A DNA stretch of 48,023 bases from an uncultured Granulosicoccaceae bacterium (GCA_938007995.1 CALLLW010000048.1:1-48023), one strand, 5' to 3'; shown: positions 1 through 8,810, counted from the stretch's first letter. A program made the numbers and translations. Notes: generated by a model not told the origin, from the sequence alone.

Positions 1-680
1 AAGACGCTATTTCCATCGCTGGTCACCACAATCCCACGCGCCAACTGTCCCGCTGCTGCCGAGTTTTCCACGTTCATGATGAAACCGGAATCAACGGCGC
101 CTGTATTGGCATCGACTGCTGCAAAGCCAGCATGGAATTCACCGCCAACCAGGACGAAATCGCCAGCAAGGTAGACATCCTCGTTTGTCACCGCCAAATC
201 GCGAACAACTGCGCTGGCAGAAGCTTGAAAACTGGTGTCGCGATTGCCAAATGCGTCGAGCTTGACTACTCGATCAACGAAAGAACCGTCCCACGTTACA
301 AACCGGCCGCCTGCATAGAGCGCATCGCCAGCTGGATTGACTTCCAGCGCCCATACGTCGTTGTTAACCACTGGCCGGAAGTTCTCATCCAAAAGGCCTG
401 TGTTGATGTTGTACGCAAAGACGTAGGGTTGGGTGATCGTGGTGCCATCAGGCCGTTGCACCTGCTGGAAGTCACCGCCCACAAAGATCCGGTCACCTAT
501 TAATGCATGAGCACGGACCGCTCCGTCAAGGACGACTGGCACATCGCGTCGCGGATCCTCCCCGACCAGCTGTCCATGGTCGGCCGCCCCGGCAGGGGCG
601 GGCCCCATAAAAGAGGCGGCGAACAGCGCCAGAGCTGTAACGCAACCGCCGAGGATATGCTTTTTCCACAAAAACTTCAT
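1..680 (-). CDS. Secreted delta-60/beta-propeller surface protein, paralog 1 (partial, runs off left edge)
   Basis: The reading frame starts at an ATG (complement of 678-680) and stays open to the window edge, about 226 codons. A GGAG-containing ribosome-binding sequence lies just upstream. The first ~32 residues form a signal peptide (basic start MKFLWKKH, hydrophobic core, end near AGAADHG). The rest carries delta-60-type repeats (DUF5122 family, propeller-like), seen as recurring VGG/AGG turns followed by FxxV, LDENFRP and FVDRVVKLD segments. It is a close paralog of the N-terminal third of the gene at 1339-4149; even the DNA and the leader region align. The C-terminus is outside the window, so stalk or adhesive modules cannot be judged. 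Inference: exported, probably surface-exposed structural or adhesive protein. The family assignment is good, the function is not established. Confidence 0.8.
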   Translation of the reverse strand, partial: MKFLWKKHILGGCVTALALFAASFMGPAPAGAADHGQLVGEDPRRDVPVVLDGAVRAHALIGDRIFVGGDFQQVQRPDGTTITQPYVFAYNINTGLLDENFRPVVNNDVWALEVNPAGDALYAGGRFVTWDGSFVDRVVKLDAFGNRDTSFQASASAVVRDLAVTNEDVYLAGDFVLVGGEFHAGFAAVDANTGAVDSGFIMNVENSAAAGQLARGIVVTSDGNSV

Positions 681-833
681 CTGTTTATTCTCCGGAGAAC
701 TAGCTTCGTTTCTGCTGGCAGAACCAACGCCGCAGAAGATGCCGACGGAGTCTTGCAGACCACAGTTAGCACCTGCTGTGACACAATCGACATTCCCAAC
801 AAAAGTAGGATCATCGCTTGGCTCTGGCTGCGG

Positions 834-1340
834 TTATAGCTCTGGTGTACCGAACACCTCAACCTCCGCCAGCGAGAGTGTTCCCGCGCCGTTAAAACGA
901 ACCATGACCTATCGGCCGGTTGTATTTACGCCCGTGAACGTCTGTACCAAAGTGCCGCCATTCAAGGTGCCAATAGCTGTAAAATCTGCCGGATCGTTAC
1001 TCTCCAAATTGCCCACATAAACCACCGCACCATTGAGTCGATCAGAGCAACAGTTGTTTGTGCGGTTGAAGACATTTATCTGACTAACATTATGCGTAGC
1101 ACCAAGATCAACCCGCCACCAGGAGTTGTTTGCATGGCTGCTGTGGGTGACTGAGCCGCCACCATATCTTCCATCTGTATTGCCATCTACTGCCCGGGTT
1201 GCAACGCCTCCAAATGCGGTACTGGACTGTGCTACCGGCTGGTTTAAGGCAACATTCGTTGCTGCCGCTGCTACCTCAGCCTCTGCTGCTGCCTCAGCTT
1301 CTGCTGCCGCCGCATCAACGATGGTGATAGTTGCCGGGCT
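834..1340 (-). pseudogene. Detached tail: Ala-rich linker plus F5/8C (discoidin-like) domain with a nonsense codon
   Basis: Read on the minus strand this stretch encodes SPATITIVDA, an Ala/Glu-rich linker, and a typical F5/8 type C (galactose/fucose-binding-like) domain: NVALNQPVAQSS, AVDGNTDG, WWRVDLG, INVFNRT. The frame is +1 relative to the upstream surface protein, whose stop is at 1339-1341. A TAG at 909-911 then interrupts the domain where a Tyr is expected. The same frame continues with VMVRFNGAG and LAEVEVFGTPEL to a TAA at 834-836, which completes the last beta-strands. It therefore looks like the former C-terminus of the neighbouring gene or of a lost tandem copy, cut off by one frameshift and one nonsense change. 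A separately translated piece (909-1370) is possible but has no signal peptide. F5/8C domains bind glycans or lipids in known proteins. Confidence 0.75.
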
Positions 1341-4149
1341 AGAAGATGAAAGCGGCTGGTGTACAGGCAAGATCAGTCACCACACCATCTGGCCGTGAAC
1401 GAATCACATACGAATAGGGCACGCCCGGCACCGCAGAGGTATCTTCGTAGGTACCCGCACCCGCCAATCCACTACCAATCCACCGGTTGTTGCGCCGAAA
1501 TTGCACATTAGACACATCCGTAAAGCCCGAATAAGACAACACCGGCTCATTGTTATCATTCAACGAAACCAAACAGCTCGTCTCAACGGGAACTGGGGGC
1601 TCTGGTGGAGTCTCTGCATCGATAGTGATAGTTGCCGGGCTACAGGTAACATCAGTCAACACACCACCTGGTCGTGAACGAACCACATACGAATAGGGCA
1701 CGCCCGGCACCGCAGAGGTATCTTCGTAGGTACCCGCACCCGCCAATCCACTACCAATCCACCCGTTGTTGCGCCGAAATTGCACATTGGACACATCCGT
1801 AAAGCCCGAATAAGACAACACCGGCACATTGTTATCATTCAATGAAACCGAACAACTCGTCTCAACGGGAACTGGGGGCTCTGGAATCACCGCCGCCGCC
1901 GCCGCTGCCGCCTCTACTGCCGCTGCAGCCGCTAACTCTGCCGCAGCCGCCGCTTCTGCCGCTGCCTCTTCTGCCACTGTTGTCGCAGCTGTCTCTGCAG
2001 CTTCTGCTGCCGCTACTGCCTCTGCTGCCGCTAACTCTGCTGCCACTCCCGCTGTTTCTGACTCTGCAGCCGCAACTTCTGCAGCCGCTGTTATTTCTGT
2101 TACTTCCGTTGCCGCTACGGCCTGTGCCGCTGCTGTTTCTGCTGCTTGTGCTGCCGCTACAGCCTCTGCTGCCGCTGCCTCTGCTGCCTCTGCTGCCGCT
2201 ACCGCTTCTGCTGCTGCCTCTGCCGCTTCTGCTGCCGTTACAGCAGATTCAGCTGCTGCCTCTGCGGCCGCCGCTGCCACTGTTGTCGCAGCTGTCTCTG
2301 CAGCCTCTGCTGCCGCCACTGCCTCGGCTGCCGCTAACTCTGCTGCCACTGCCGCTGCTTCTGCCTCTGCTGTCGCAACTTCTGCAGCCTCTGTTACTTC
2401 TGTTAATTCTGTTGCCGTTACACCTACTGCCGCCGCAGCTTTCGCTGCTTCTGCCGCAGCCACAGCCTCTGCTTCTGCCGCCGCTGCTGCCTCTGCCGCC
2501 GCTGCCGCTGCCGCATCAACGATGGTAATAGTTGCCGGACTACAGGCAACATCAGTCAACACGCCACCCGGACGTGAACGAACCTCATACGAATAGGCCA
2601 CGCCAGGCACCGCAGTGGTATCTTCGTAGGTGCCCGTACCCGCCGCACTAAGATCAATGAAAGTGCCGTTGCGGCGAATGCTTACAGTAGACACATTTGT
2701 GAAGTCCGAATACGACACCATCGGCACATTGTTAATCACCTCAACAACACAAGCCGCCACAACGGGAGCAGGAGCAGCCGGTGTGAATCCACCGAAGTCA
2801 AAGAATCCTGAGCGGCCGGTCAGGATTTGGTTATAGCGATCATTGTCCATGCCGGCAAGAAGACCACGATCAATAAGGGTTAGGTCGAATGTACCAACAT
2901 CGGCATTGCTACCAGGGTCCCACGCAAGTGCCCTCCCGTTCGACGGGTCCAATGCGGCCAGCTGCGTTCGGAAAACTGCATGGTTCGGGAAAATCACGCT
3001 CGGGTTTACCGGGTCGTTCGGATCGTTGATGTTGCACCGGTTAGCGGTCCCTTCAGCAGGACCGGCGATTCGCTCATGGGTTTGACTACTTTCAGGATCA
3101 GCTTCGTTCAGTGGCGCTGCACAAAAGTGCCCTCCAACGTAGACAGCGGTATCGCTTACAGCAAGAGCGAAGATGCTCGAGTACATCCGAGCGGACCAGT
3201 CGAATCCAATAACGCCTGTGCCGTCCGTTGGATAACGCAGAACCGAATCGCAGTTCGGCGGGTTATCTGCACCCTGACCACCTATAACAATGAAAGAATC
3301 GTCCGGCGAGATTGCAATGTCCCGCAGGCTGTTGAGGCAGCTTCTGAAACGCGTCTGGCCCGACCAGTCGACCCGCCAATCCGCGAGCCCGGCGTTGTCC
3401 TCCGAAGTGTCAATCTTTACAAGGGCCTCACGAGGATTTCCATTGATACTGGTACCGTAGTGCAATCCAAAGACGCTATTTCCATCGCTGGTCACCACAA
3501 TCCCCCGGGCCAACTGTCCTGCGGATGCCGAATTCTCCACGTTAAACTCGAAGCCGGAATCAACTGCACCTGTATTGGCATCGACTGCTGCAAAGCCGGC
3601 ACGGAATTCACCGCCAACCAGGAAGAAATCGCCTGCAAGATAGACATCGTCATTTGTCACCGCCATATCGCGAACGATTGCGCTGGCAGAAGCTTGAAAA
3701 CTGATGTCACGATTGCCAAACGCGTCAAGCTTGACTACTCGATCAACGAAAGAATCGTCCCACGTTACAAATCGACCGCCTGCATAGAGCGCATCGCCAC
3801 GTGGGTTGACCTCCAGCGCCCATACGCCATTGTTAACTGCTGGCCGGAAGTTCTCATCCAGAAGGCCCGTGTTGATGTTGTACGCAAAAATGTTCGGTTG
3901 GTCGATAATGGTGCCGTCTGCCCGTTGCACCTGCTGGAATTGACCGCCCACAAAGATACGGTCACCTATTTGTGCATGGGCACGGACCTCTCCTTCAAGG
4001 ACGACCGGTACATCGCGTCGCGGTGACTCACCGACCAGCTGTCCATGGTCGGCCGCCCCGACAGGAGCGACCCCCATAAAAAAAGCAGCAAATAGCGCCA
4101 TAACTGTAACGAAATTACTGACTAAGTGCTTTTTCCTCAAAAAGTTCAT
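1339..4149 (-). CDS. Large secreted surface protein: propeller head, three small Cys modules, alanine-rich stalk
   Basis: A 936-residue protein. Residues 1-33 are a signal peptide. Residues ~35-430 hold delta-60-type repeats (VGGQF, YAGGRF, LAGDF, IGGQG motifs) expected to build a propeller-like head. Three similar ~85-residue modules follow (CVVEV/CSVSL/CLVSL start, GTYEDT, PGVxYSY, VRSRPGGV), resembling small fibronectin-like domains with paired Cys. Between module 1 and modules 2-3 lies a ~200-residue Ala/Glu/Val-rich low-complexity stretch, probably a long helical stalk. The protein ends FIF after module 3, where a 22-nt insertion relative to the other modules shifts the frame away from a downstream F5/8C domain (see 834-1340). 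No sorting signal or transmembrane segment is obvious. Inference: extracellular adhesin or matrix protein; its position beside a tyrosine autokinase fits a surface or biofilm role but does not prove it. Confidence 0.8.
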   Translation of the reverse strand: MNFLRKKHLVSNFVTVMALFAAFFMGVAPVGAADHGQLVGESPRRDVPVVLEGEVRAHAQIGDRIFVGGQFQQVQRADGTIIDQPNIFAYNINTGLLDENFRPAVNNGVWALEVNPRGDALYAGGRFVTWDDSFVDRVVKLDAFGNRDISFQASASAIVRDMAVTNDDVYLAGDFFLVGGEFRAGFAAVDANTGAVDSGFEFNVENSASAGQLARGIVVTSDGNSVFGLHYGTSINGNPREALVKIDTSEDNAGLADWRVDWSGQTRFRSCLNSLRDIAISPDDSFIVIGGQGADNPPNCDSVLRYPTDGTGVIGFDWSARMYSSIFALAVSDTAVYVGGHFCAAPLNEADPESSQTHERIAGPAEGTANRCNINDPNDPVNPSVIFPNHAVFRTQLAALDPSNGRALAWDPGSNADVGTFDLTLIDRGLLAGMDNDRYNQILTGRSGFFDFGGFTPAAPAPVVAACVVEVINNVPMVSYSDFTNVSTVSIRRNGTFIDLSAAGTGTYEDTTAVPGVAYSYEVRSRPGGVLTDVACSPATITIVDAAAAAAAEAAAAAEAEAVAAAEAAKAAAAVGVTATELTEVTEAAEVATAEAEAAAVAAELAAAEAVAAAEAAETAATTVAAAAAEAAAESAVTAAEAAEAAAEAVAAAEAAEAAAAEAVAAAQAAETAAAQAVAATEVTEITAAAEVAAAESETAGVAAELAAAEAVAAAEAAETAATTVAEEAAAEAAAAAELAAAAAVEAAAAAAAVIPEPPVPVETSCSVSLNDNNVPVLSYSGFTDVSNVQFRRNNGWIGSGLAGAGTYEDTSAVPGVPYSYVVRSRPGGVLTDVTCSPATITIDAETPPEPPVPVETSCLVSLNDNNEPVLSYSGFTDVSNVQFRRNNRWIGSGLAGAGTYEDTSAVPGVPYSYVIRSRPDGVVTDLACTPAAFIF

Positions 4150-4727
4150 CTGCTTCTTTTACCTCAGGGTTAATTTCACCTGTGCTAGTCGAACCGCAGC
4201 GGTGAGAATGAATGGCACAATTGTGCAACACCACAGCTACTACCTACTGCTACGCAGTCGACACTCCGAACAAAAAAAGAGGGGAAAGTTATGCATTTAT
4301 GCTAGTGATTAGGACAACGTCACAGGTGTTACACATTTGAACAGTCTTGTAGACACATTAGAGCCATCCACTGTTTAAACCACCAGATGATCGTGGTTAT
4401 CCATGTGCATCCAAGTTTTGCCAATGTATGTTAGAGCTCTCAAACACCGACCTGAAGACCTCCAGTCACATCTCCCGATCCTTTTTGTCATGATATTTCG
4501 CCTCACTTCGACAAATATTACTGCTGCTTAGCGGACGAAATTCAAAGTAAAGAATCCGACACAAGATCCGATACAAGAAGGGATTCTCACTTGCGATAAG
4601 CCATTTTTAATGGGTCGACGCTAAGTATTTAACTTCGCTATTTCAATAGAATTTTCTCGATGTCTAATTTAGCATTCCACTGTGTGATGTCGATTCAACG
4701 GGCCGAACATCCACAGGAGTGCACGGC
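4150..4727. other. 578-bp divergent intergenic region
   Basis: AT-rich spacer between two divergent starts (surface protein, autokinase). It must hold both promoters, but I see no unambiguous -35/-10 pair. The first ~150 bp next to the surface gene align with the leader of the paralog (681-840), so the leader was duplicated together with the gene. The autokinase side has a clear AGGAG at 4715-4719. No RNA gene or open frame worth calling. Confidence 0.5.
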
Positions 4728-6932
4728 ATGAATATGGGAAGCCAGATACGGTCTGACCCGTCTCTAACAGGAGACTCGATAAACGATAACCATTCCGATC
4801 TACTCAATCTATGGAATGCAGTTCGGCGGCATCTGCCTCACATTCTACTGTTTATCTTTTCGAGCCTCATCGTAACCTGGCTCGTGGTTTCCAAAATTAA
4901 TCCCGTTTACCGAGCCACGGCTTTGATATCTATCGAGAGAGAAAGCGTACCTTTCACTCCTGAAGGTGCTCGTTCTACTACCGGCGCAGCAAGGCAAGAG
5001 TACCGCTCTACACAAGTTGAAATTCTTCGCTCCAGAAGCCTGATCGAAAATGTTGTGAAAACTCTCGATCTTTCATCGCACAAAGCGCTTAACAGCCGTC
5101 AGCCAGGTTGGCAGCAACTTCTTACTTATTGGGGTGATAAGTATCTGGGGAACACAGAAGCTACTGTTTACGAGGAGCAGTATGCAGTAGAGGATGTAGT
5201 TAACTCGGTCGCTAACGCTCTACAGGTAGAGACAATTGCCAACACAAACCTTATTTCTGTTGGCTTTAACTCTCAAGATTTAAACCTGACTGCTCGCGTA
5301 GCCAACGCGTTTGTCGAAGAATACCTGTCTGGGGTAAATGAGTTTCGCCAACAAGCAGCTAATATGGCTATAGATCAATTTGAGGATAATTTGATCGCGC
5401 TTCAAAATGAAATTTCGGCATCAGAGCAAAACTTACAAGACTATCGAGAGCGCAACGATCTTCTGGATTCCGAGAGCTCCATTGGTTTGACGGAGAGAAA
5501 CTTGATCGAGCTCAACCAGCAGCTTGCGCAGATAAAGGGCGAGCTAGCTGTGTACCAAACGAGTTATGAACAAATTAGCTTATTGGGTGGCGTAGGTTCC
5601 CGCCAATATGAATCCATACCGTTGGTTCAAAGAGACCGTGTCGCATCGCAACTTATTGTCGAGATGGAGCAGATTCAAAAAGAGATTCAACAACTAGGAG
5701 AGCGATATGGCCCTAAGCATCCAACAATGGTTGATGCTAACAGCAGATTGAATTCAACCAGGGAAAGCCTGGACAGACAAATTGCGAGAATCGAAGACGC
5801 TGCTCGCAAGCAGTTTGAAATAACATCATCAGCCGAGAAACTTTTGCAAAGAGAAATCGCCTCTCGTCGGGCGAGTGCTCAGGTCACTAGTCGAAAGCAA
5901 TTCAGGTTACGTGAACTCGAGCGGGAAGTGGCAACTAATCAAAGTTTATATGACGATGTTTTGGAGCAAAGAAAAGGCTTGGAACAATATGTTTCAGATG
6001 CCTCTGTTCGGATAATACAAAGAGCAACGGCACCTAGAGAACCGTACAGTCCTAAAAAGAAATTATTTCTGGCAATCGCACTTTGCCTCAGTGCAACCAT
6101 CGGTATCGTTTTGGCGCTCATAGCGGATTCATTCGACAAAAGCATCCGTACTCCAAGAAAACTATCGGAAAAGCTGGGCGTTTCTGTGCTCGGTTGCATT
6201 CCTGTAGAACCATTGCTGACCAAACGTGGATCATTTAAGCCGCTTCAAGAGTTCGAAGGTAGTAGCGGCTACACAGAATCTATCCGCTCCCTTTCCACTA
6301 GTCTGATCTCTCACTCACACGGCTCAAGCGCTGGCAACAGCTACTTGATCGCTTCTGCACTACCTGGTGAAGGGAAATCTAATACATCGTTACAATTGGC
6401 CCACGCCTTATCTTTGATTGATGATACTGTGCTGGTTGACCTTGATCTGAGAAAAAGATCTTTATCAGACAATATGTCGCGACAAACTAGGGCTGGTTTG
6501 TGTGACGTTTACCATCGAAGATCGAGCCTACGTGATGCAATAGACGTCGACGAAAACCGAAGCTTTGATTTTATCAGTGCGGGGGAAGGGGTTGATTCCG
6601 AAATGGCCTATAAAATGGCGAACGACAGACGATGGGTAAGCAACTGCCTTAAAGTTCTAGAACAGAGTTACCGATTTGTGATCGTGGATGGTGCACCACT
6701 GCAAATGGTTAATGATTCGTTCTCTATCGCCCCGTCCGCTTCTGGTGTGATTTTTTTAGTCAAAGCCGGCAGCACTCCACTCGAGCTAGTTGAAGATTGT
6801 ATCGAGCGTCTGAGGCTCACCGGATGCAATCTATTGGGAGTGGTACTCAATCATCACGATCCAAAAGAAAGCGGCTACGGCTACGGCTACGGCTCTCCCG
6901 GAAACAGATATATGAGCGCTCAAGCAGCATAA
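4728..6932 (+). CDS. Wzc-type polysaccharide co-polymerase / bacterial tyrosine autokinase
   Basis: About 734 residues, the usual size of fused Wzz plus BY-kinase proteins. The start is taken as the ATG at 4728, eight bases after AGGAG; an in-frame GTG at 4719 overlaps that site and is unlikely. An N-terminal membrane helix (LFIFSSLIVTWLVV), a long periplasmic coiled coil and a second helix near residue 450 (FLAIALCLSATIGIVLALI) frame a Wzz/GNVR domain. The cytoplasmic kinase has Walker A (PGEGKSNTS, ~545), Walker A' (LVDLDLRKR, ~569) and Walker B (FVIVDGAP, ~651). The tail GYGYGYGSPGNRYM is a tyrosine cluster of the kind that is autophosphorylated in this family. Known role: controls polymerisation and export of capsule or exopolysaccharide. 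No wza, wzx, wzy or glycosyltransferase gene is in the window, so its polysaccharide is unknown. Confidence 0.92.
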   Translation: MNMGSQIRSDPSLTGDSINDNHSDLLNLWNAVRRHLPHILLFIFSSLIVTWLVVSKINPVYRATALISIERESVPFTPEGARSTTGAARQEYRSTQVEILRSRSLIENVVKTLDLSSHKALNSRQPGWQQLLTYWGDKYLGNTEATVYEEQYAVEDVVNSVANALQVETIANTNLISVGFNSQDLNLTARVANAFVEEYLSGVNEFRQQAANMAIDQFEDNLIALQNEISASEQNLQDYRERNDLLDSESSIGLTERNLIELNQQLAQIKGELAVYQTSYEQISLLGGVGSRQYESIPLVQRDRVASQLIVEMEQIQKEIQQLGERYGPKHPTMVDANSRLNSTRESLDRQIARIEDAARKQFEITSSAEKLLQREIASRRASAQVTSRKQFRLRELEREVATNQSLYDDVLEQRKGLEQYVSDASVRIIQRATAPREPYSPKKKLFLAIALCLSATIGIVLALIADSFDKSIRTPRKLSEKLGVSVLGCIPVEPLLTKRGSFKPLQEFEGSSGYTESIRSLSTSLISHSHGSSAGNSYLIASALPGEGKSNTSLQLAHALSLIDDTVLVDLDLRKRSLSDNMSRQTRAGLCDVYHRRSSLRDAIDVDENRSFDFISAGEGVDSEMAYKMANDRRWVSNCLKVLEQSYRFVIVDGAPLQMVNDSFSIAPSASGVIFLVKAGSTPLELVEDCIERLRLTGCNLLGVVLNHHDPKESGYGYGYGSPGNRYMSAQAA

Positions 6933-6991
6933 TAGAAGTGGTCAGTTCCTGGTTAATATTGTCATAAACATGTTTACTGATTTATGAATTA

Positions 6992-7951
6992 TTGAACACA
7001 CTACCAACTCGGGCAAGTCAACCATGGAAGGATAATGATTGCCCATCATTGGATTTATTTTTTAGACCTTACGATATGCTAAAATACGTTATTACCGGAG
7101 CAGTTCTAAGCGCTGCATTCTTATGGTCATATGCTTCTGATGACCGAATAATAAGCTTTATCGAAAAAGACCTTACTACGCAACTTAATTCAGTGGCGCC
7201 TAAGACTCCCAACGACTTTTTTGACTACATCGTTGCAGGTCGAGATGTGATTGTACAAATACGTGAATTTGGCAGGGAAGATGAAATCGATTCTTTGCAG
7301 CAAAAAATTGCAAGCGTAGGCGGTGTAGATAACATATTTGTAGTAGGAAGCGTTGCGAACCCGGCAACTGCTTCAGCAATCGCCGCATTGTCACGTTCAG
7401 GTGGCAACAAATTGTTTGTTGAAATGGCAGTAGCTGAGGCAGCAGCGGCAGCAGCGGCAGCAGAAGCTGAAGCAGTGGCGGCAGCAGAAGCTGAGGCAGC
7501 GGCAGCGGCAGAAGCTAAGGCAGCAGAAGTTGAGGCAGCAGTTCAGTGTAATCTACAATTAAAAGTAGCACTTGCAGGTTCAACTGTCTCTTTTAAACCC
7601 GATTCTGATCAGCTGAACCCAAAATCGATCCAATTATTGGATCAAATTAGCAAAACCGTGGAATTATGTACCAATAATGTTCTCGCAGTTGGAGGGCACA
7701 CGGACAGTCTAGGGACGAGTAACTTTAACTTACAATTAAGCCAACGAAGAGCGAATGCGGTAAAGTCCAGATTGGTACTTAATGGGGTTGATGCATCCGC
7801 CATAGAAGCTGTCGGGTTTGGTGAGTCAAGCCCCATCGCCAGCAATGAGACCGAGAAAGGTAGAGCAGAAAACCGACGTATTGAGTTTATCTTCCTTCCC
7901 ACTCAGGTTCGCGCTCCCTCCGCTACGGAATTGTCACCAGAACAGCGGTGA
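6992..7951 (+). CDS. OmpA-family peptidoglycan-binding protein with BON-like segment and Ala-rich linker
   Basis: Up to 319 residues from a TTG at 6992; an ATG at 7076 (MLKYVITGAVLS) gives 291 residues and begins right before the single membrane helix. Neither has a strong ribosome-binding site, so the start is open. After the helix comes a ~75-residue region resembling a BON domain (DVIVQIREFG to NIFVVGSV), then ~45 residues of Ala/Glu repeats, then a C-terminal OmpA domain: VSFKPDSDQLNP, GGHTDSLGTSNFN, LSQRRANAVK, GFGESSP, NRRIEF. The TD and R residues that contact diaminopimelate in known OmpA domains are present. Inference: inner-membrane-anchored protein reaching the peptidoglycan, like BON-OmpA proteins known elsewhere. 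It lies 59 bp after the autokinase in the same direction, so co-transcription is likely. The Ala-rich linker resembles the stalk of the surface protein at 1339-4149. Confidence 0.85.
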   Translation: MNTLPTRASQPWKDNDCPSLDLFFRPYDMLKYVITGAVLSAAFLWSYASDDRIISFIEKDLTTQLNSVAPKTPNDFFDYIVAGRDVIVQIREFGREDEIDSLQQKIASVGGVDNIFVVGSVANPATASAIAALSRSGGNKLFVEMAVAEAAAAAAAAEAEAVAAAEAEAAAAAEAKAAEVEAAVQCNLQLKVALAGSTVSFKPDSDQLNPKSIQLLDQISKTVELCTNNVLAVGGHTDSLGTSNFNLQLSQRRANAVKSRLVLNGVDASAIEAVGFGESSPIASNETEKGRAENRRIEFIFLPTQVRAPSATELSPEQR

Positions 7952-8603
7952 AAATACGGTCATGTGTTTCTTGCTTCGTTCACAGGTCGGGATTTCCTGG
8001 TGACCAAATAACCGAATCTTTTTAAATTTTCGCGATAGAAACGTCGGTTGCCCGGCACTTCTCGCAACAAAACCCAGCGTGCGCTACCAACAGGGGCTGC
8101 ACACTTGTATCAAATGATCCAATACCGTCGGTACTTTCAGAATTTGTTTACCACCTGCCTTTGGGTACGATACCGGTCGAACCGCTGTGGTCGATACTTT
8201 CATTTGAGCAGCACTCCTGTATGCACGGCCCGTGCTCTCGACAAAACGGCATCAGCTCTTCGGCATCACGATCTTGGCTTTACCTGAAGAAGGGGTATTC
8301 GCACGATAGTGTGCGACGACGTCTACTTTTGTACTGGTCGCGTGTGAGAAAAATTTCTTTGCCGTTGATTCGACGGCCACAAAGGCCGTTATCGTTGGCA
8401 GGTTCATATCGGCTATCTCGAGGTTGGGAACTCTTTATTTCCTGCCTTGATAGAGCACAGATACTTTGGTCCCCCTGAATCTGACTTTGAGCATTACGTA
8501 GTCACATTTGCATTGATTGGGGTACAAACGGTTGACGGGGATAAAGGTCAACGTAACTGTATTACAACCAGTCGTGGTGTCCGATAGACGCTGAGAAAAT
8601 AGA
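7952..8603. other. 650-bp gap with decayed sequence
   Basis: No intact gene. Short open frames on both strands lack ribosome-binding sites and family features. Part of it (about 8116-8300) looks like a degraded autokinase fragment, listed separately. A small perfect hairpin (ACGGCC...GGCCGT near 8382-8398) has no T-tract. Confidence 0.5.
8116..8298 (+). pseudogene. Degraded remnant of a second Wzc-type tyrosine autokinase
   Basis: One frame reads DPIPSVLSEFVYHLPLGTIP followed by VEPLWS. It aligns with the segment DKSIRTPRKLSEK ... GCIPVEPLL of the intact autokinase upstream. After an apparent frameshift another frame gives ITILALPEEG, matching the Walker A region (ALPGEGKS), and further on TFVLVACEK resembles the Walker A' strand (VLVDLDLRK). 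There is no continuous open frame and no start. Reading: leftover of a duplicated or older kinase gene. The similarity is short and judged by eye, so confidence is moderate to low. Confidence 0.35.
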
Positions 8604-8679
8604 TGGCGTCCCCTAGGGGATTCGAACCCCTGTTACCGCCGTGAAAGGGCGGTGTCCTAGGCCTCTAGACGAAGGGGAC
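8604..8679 (-). tRNA. tRNA-Glu (anticodon UUC)
   Basis: On the minus strand a complete cloverleaf of 76 nt with encoded CCA. The acceptor GTCCCCT pairs with AGGGGAC, the anticodon stem CCGCC/GGCGG encloses the loop CTTTCAC (anticodon TTC), and the T-arm is AGGGGTTCGAATCCCCT. From memory it differs by about one base in the D-loop from E. coli tRNA-Glu. It is a single tRNA, not part of an rRNA operon here. Confidence 0.97.
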
Positions 8680-8702
8680 ATATGCATTCAGGCAAGCCGC
8701 GA

Positions 8703-8731
8703 AATATAGATTGCATGGCTTCAGTTGTCAA
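8703..8731 (-). promoter_or_regulatory. Sigma-70 promoter of the tRNA-Glu gene
   Basis: On the minus strand TTGACA (complement of 8726-8731), a 17-bp spacer and TATATT (complement of 8703-8708). The -35 box matches the consensus exactly. The -10 box ends 23 bp before the tRNA 5' end, leaving a short GC-rich leader. Confidence 0.85.
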
Positions 8732-8760
8732 TAGTGTATGCGATTTTTGATGTCGGATGA

Positions 8761-8788
8761 CAGCAGGAGCCAGAGCTGGCTCCTGCTG
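8761..8788 (-). terminator. Strong hairpin downstream of the liv binding-protein gene
   Basis: CAGCAGGAGCCAG / CTGGCTCCTGCTG form a near-perfect stem (11-12 bp usable) ending 22 bp after the stop of the binding-protein gene. A clear T-tract is missing on either strand. It may act as a 3'-end stabiliser or a weak bidirectional terminator between the liv operon and tRNA-Glu. Confidence 0.6.
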
Positions 8789-8810
8789 TAGTCTTATTGC
8801 AGGATACTAC

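Noticed and set aside
1829..2596. Plus-strand Ala/Ser-rich open frames opposite the stalk region
   Set aside because: Product of the repeated GCN triplets of the real minus-strand stalk read backward.
2980..4026. Long plus-strand open frame (348 codons) antisense to the surface-protein gene
   Set aside because: It is the mirror of a GC-biased coding frame on the other strand; no ribosome-binding site, signal or family pattern.
8161..8478. 105-codon open frame after the OmpA gene
   Set aside because: No start signal; parts match the autokinase only in shifting frames, so treated as decayed remnant.
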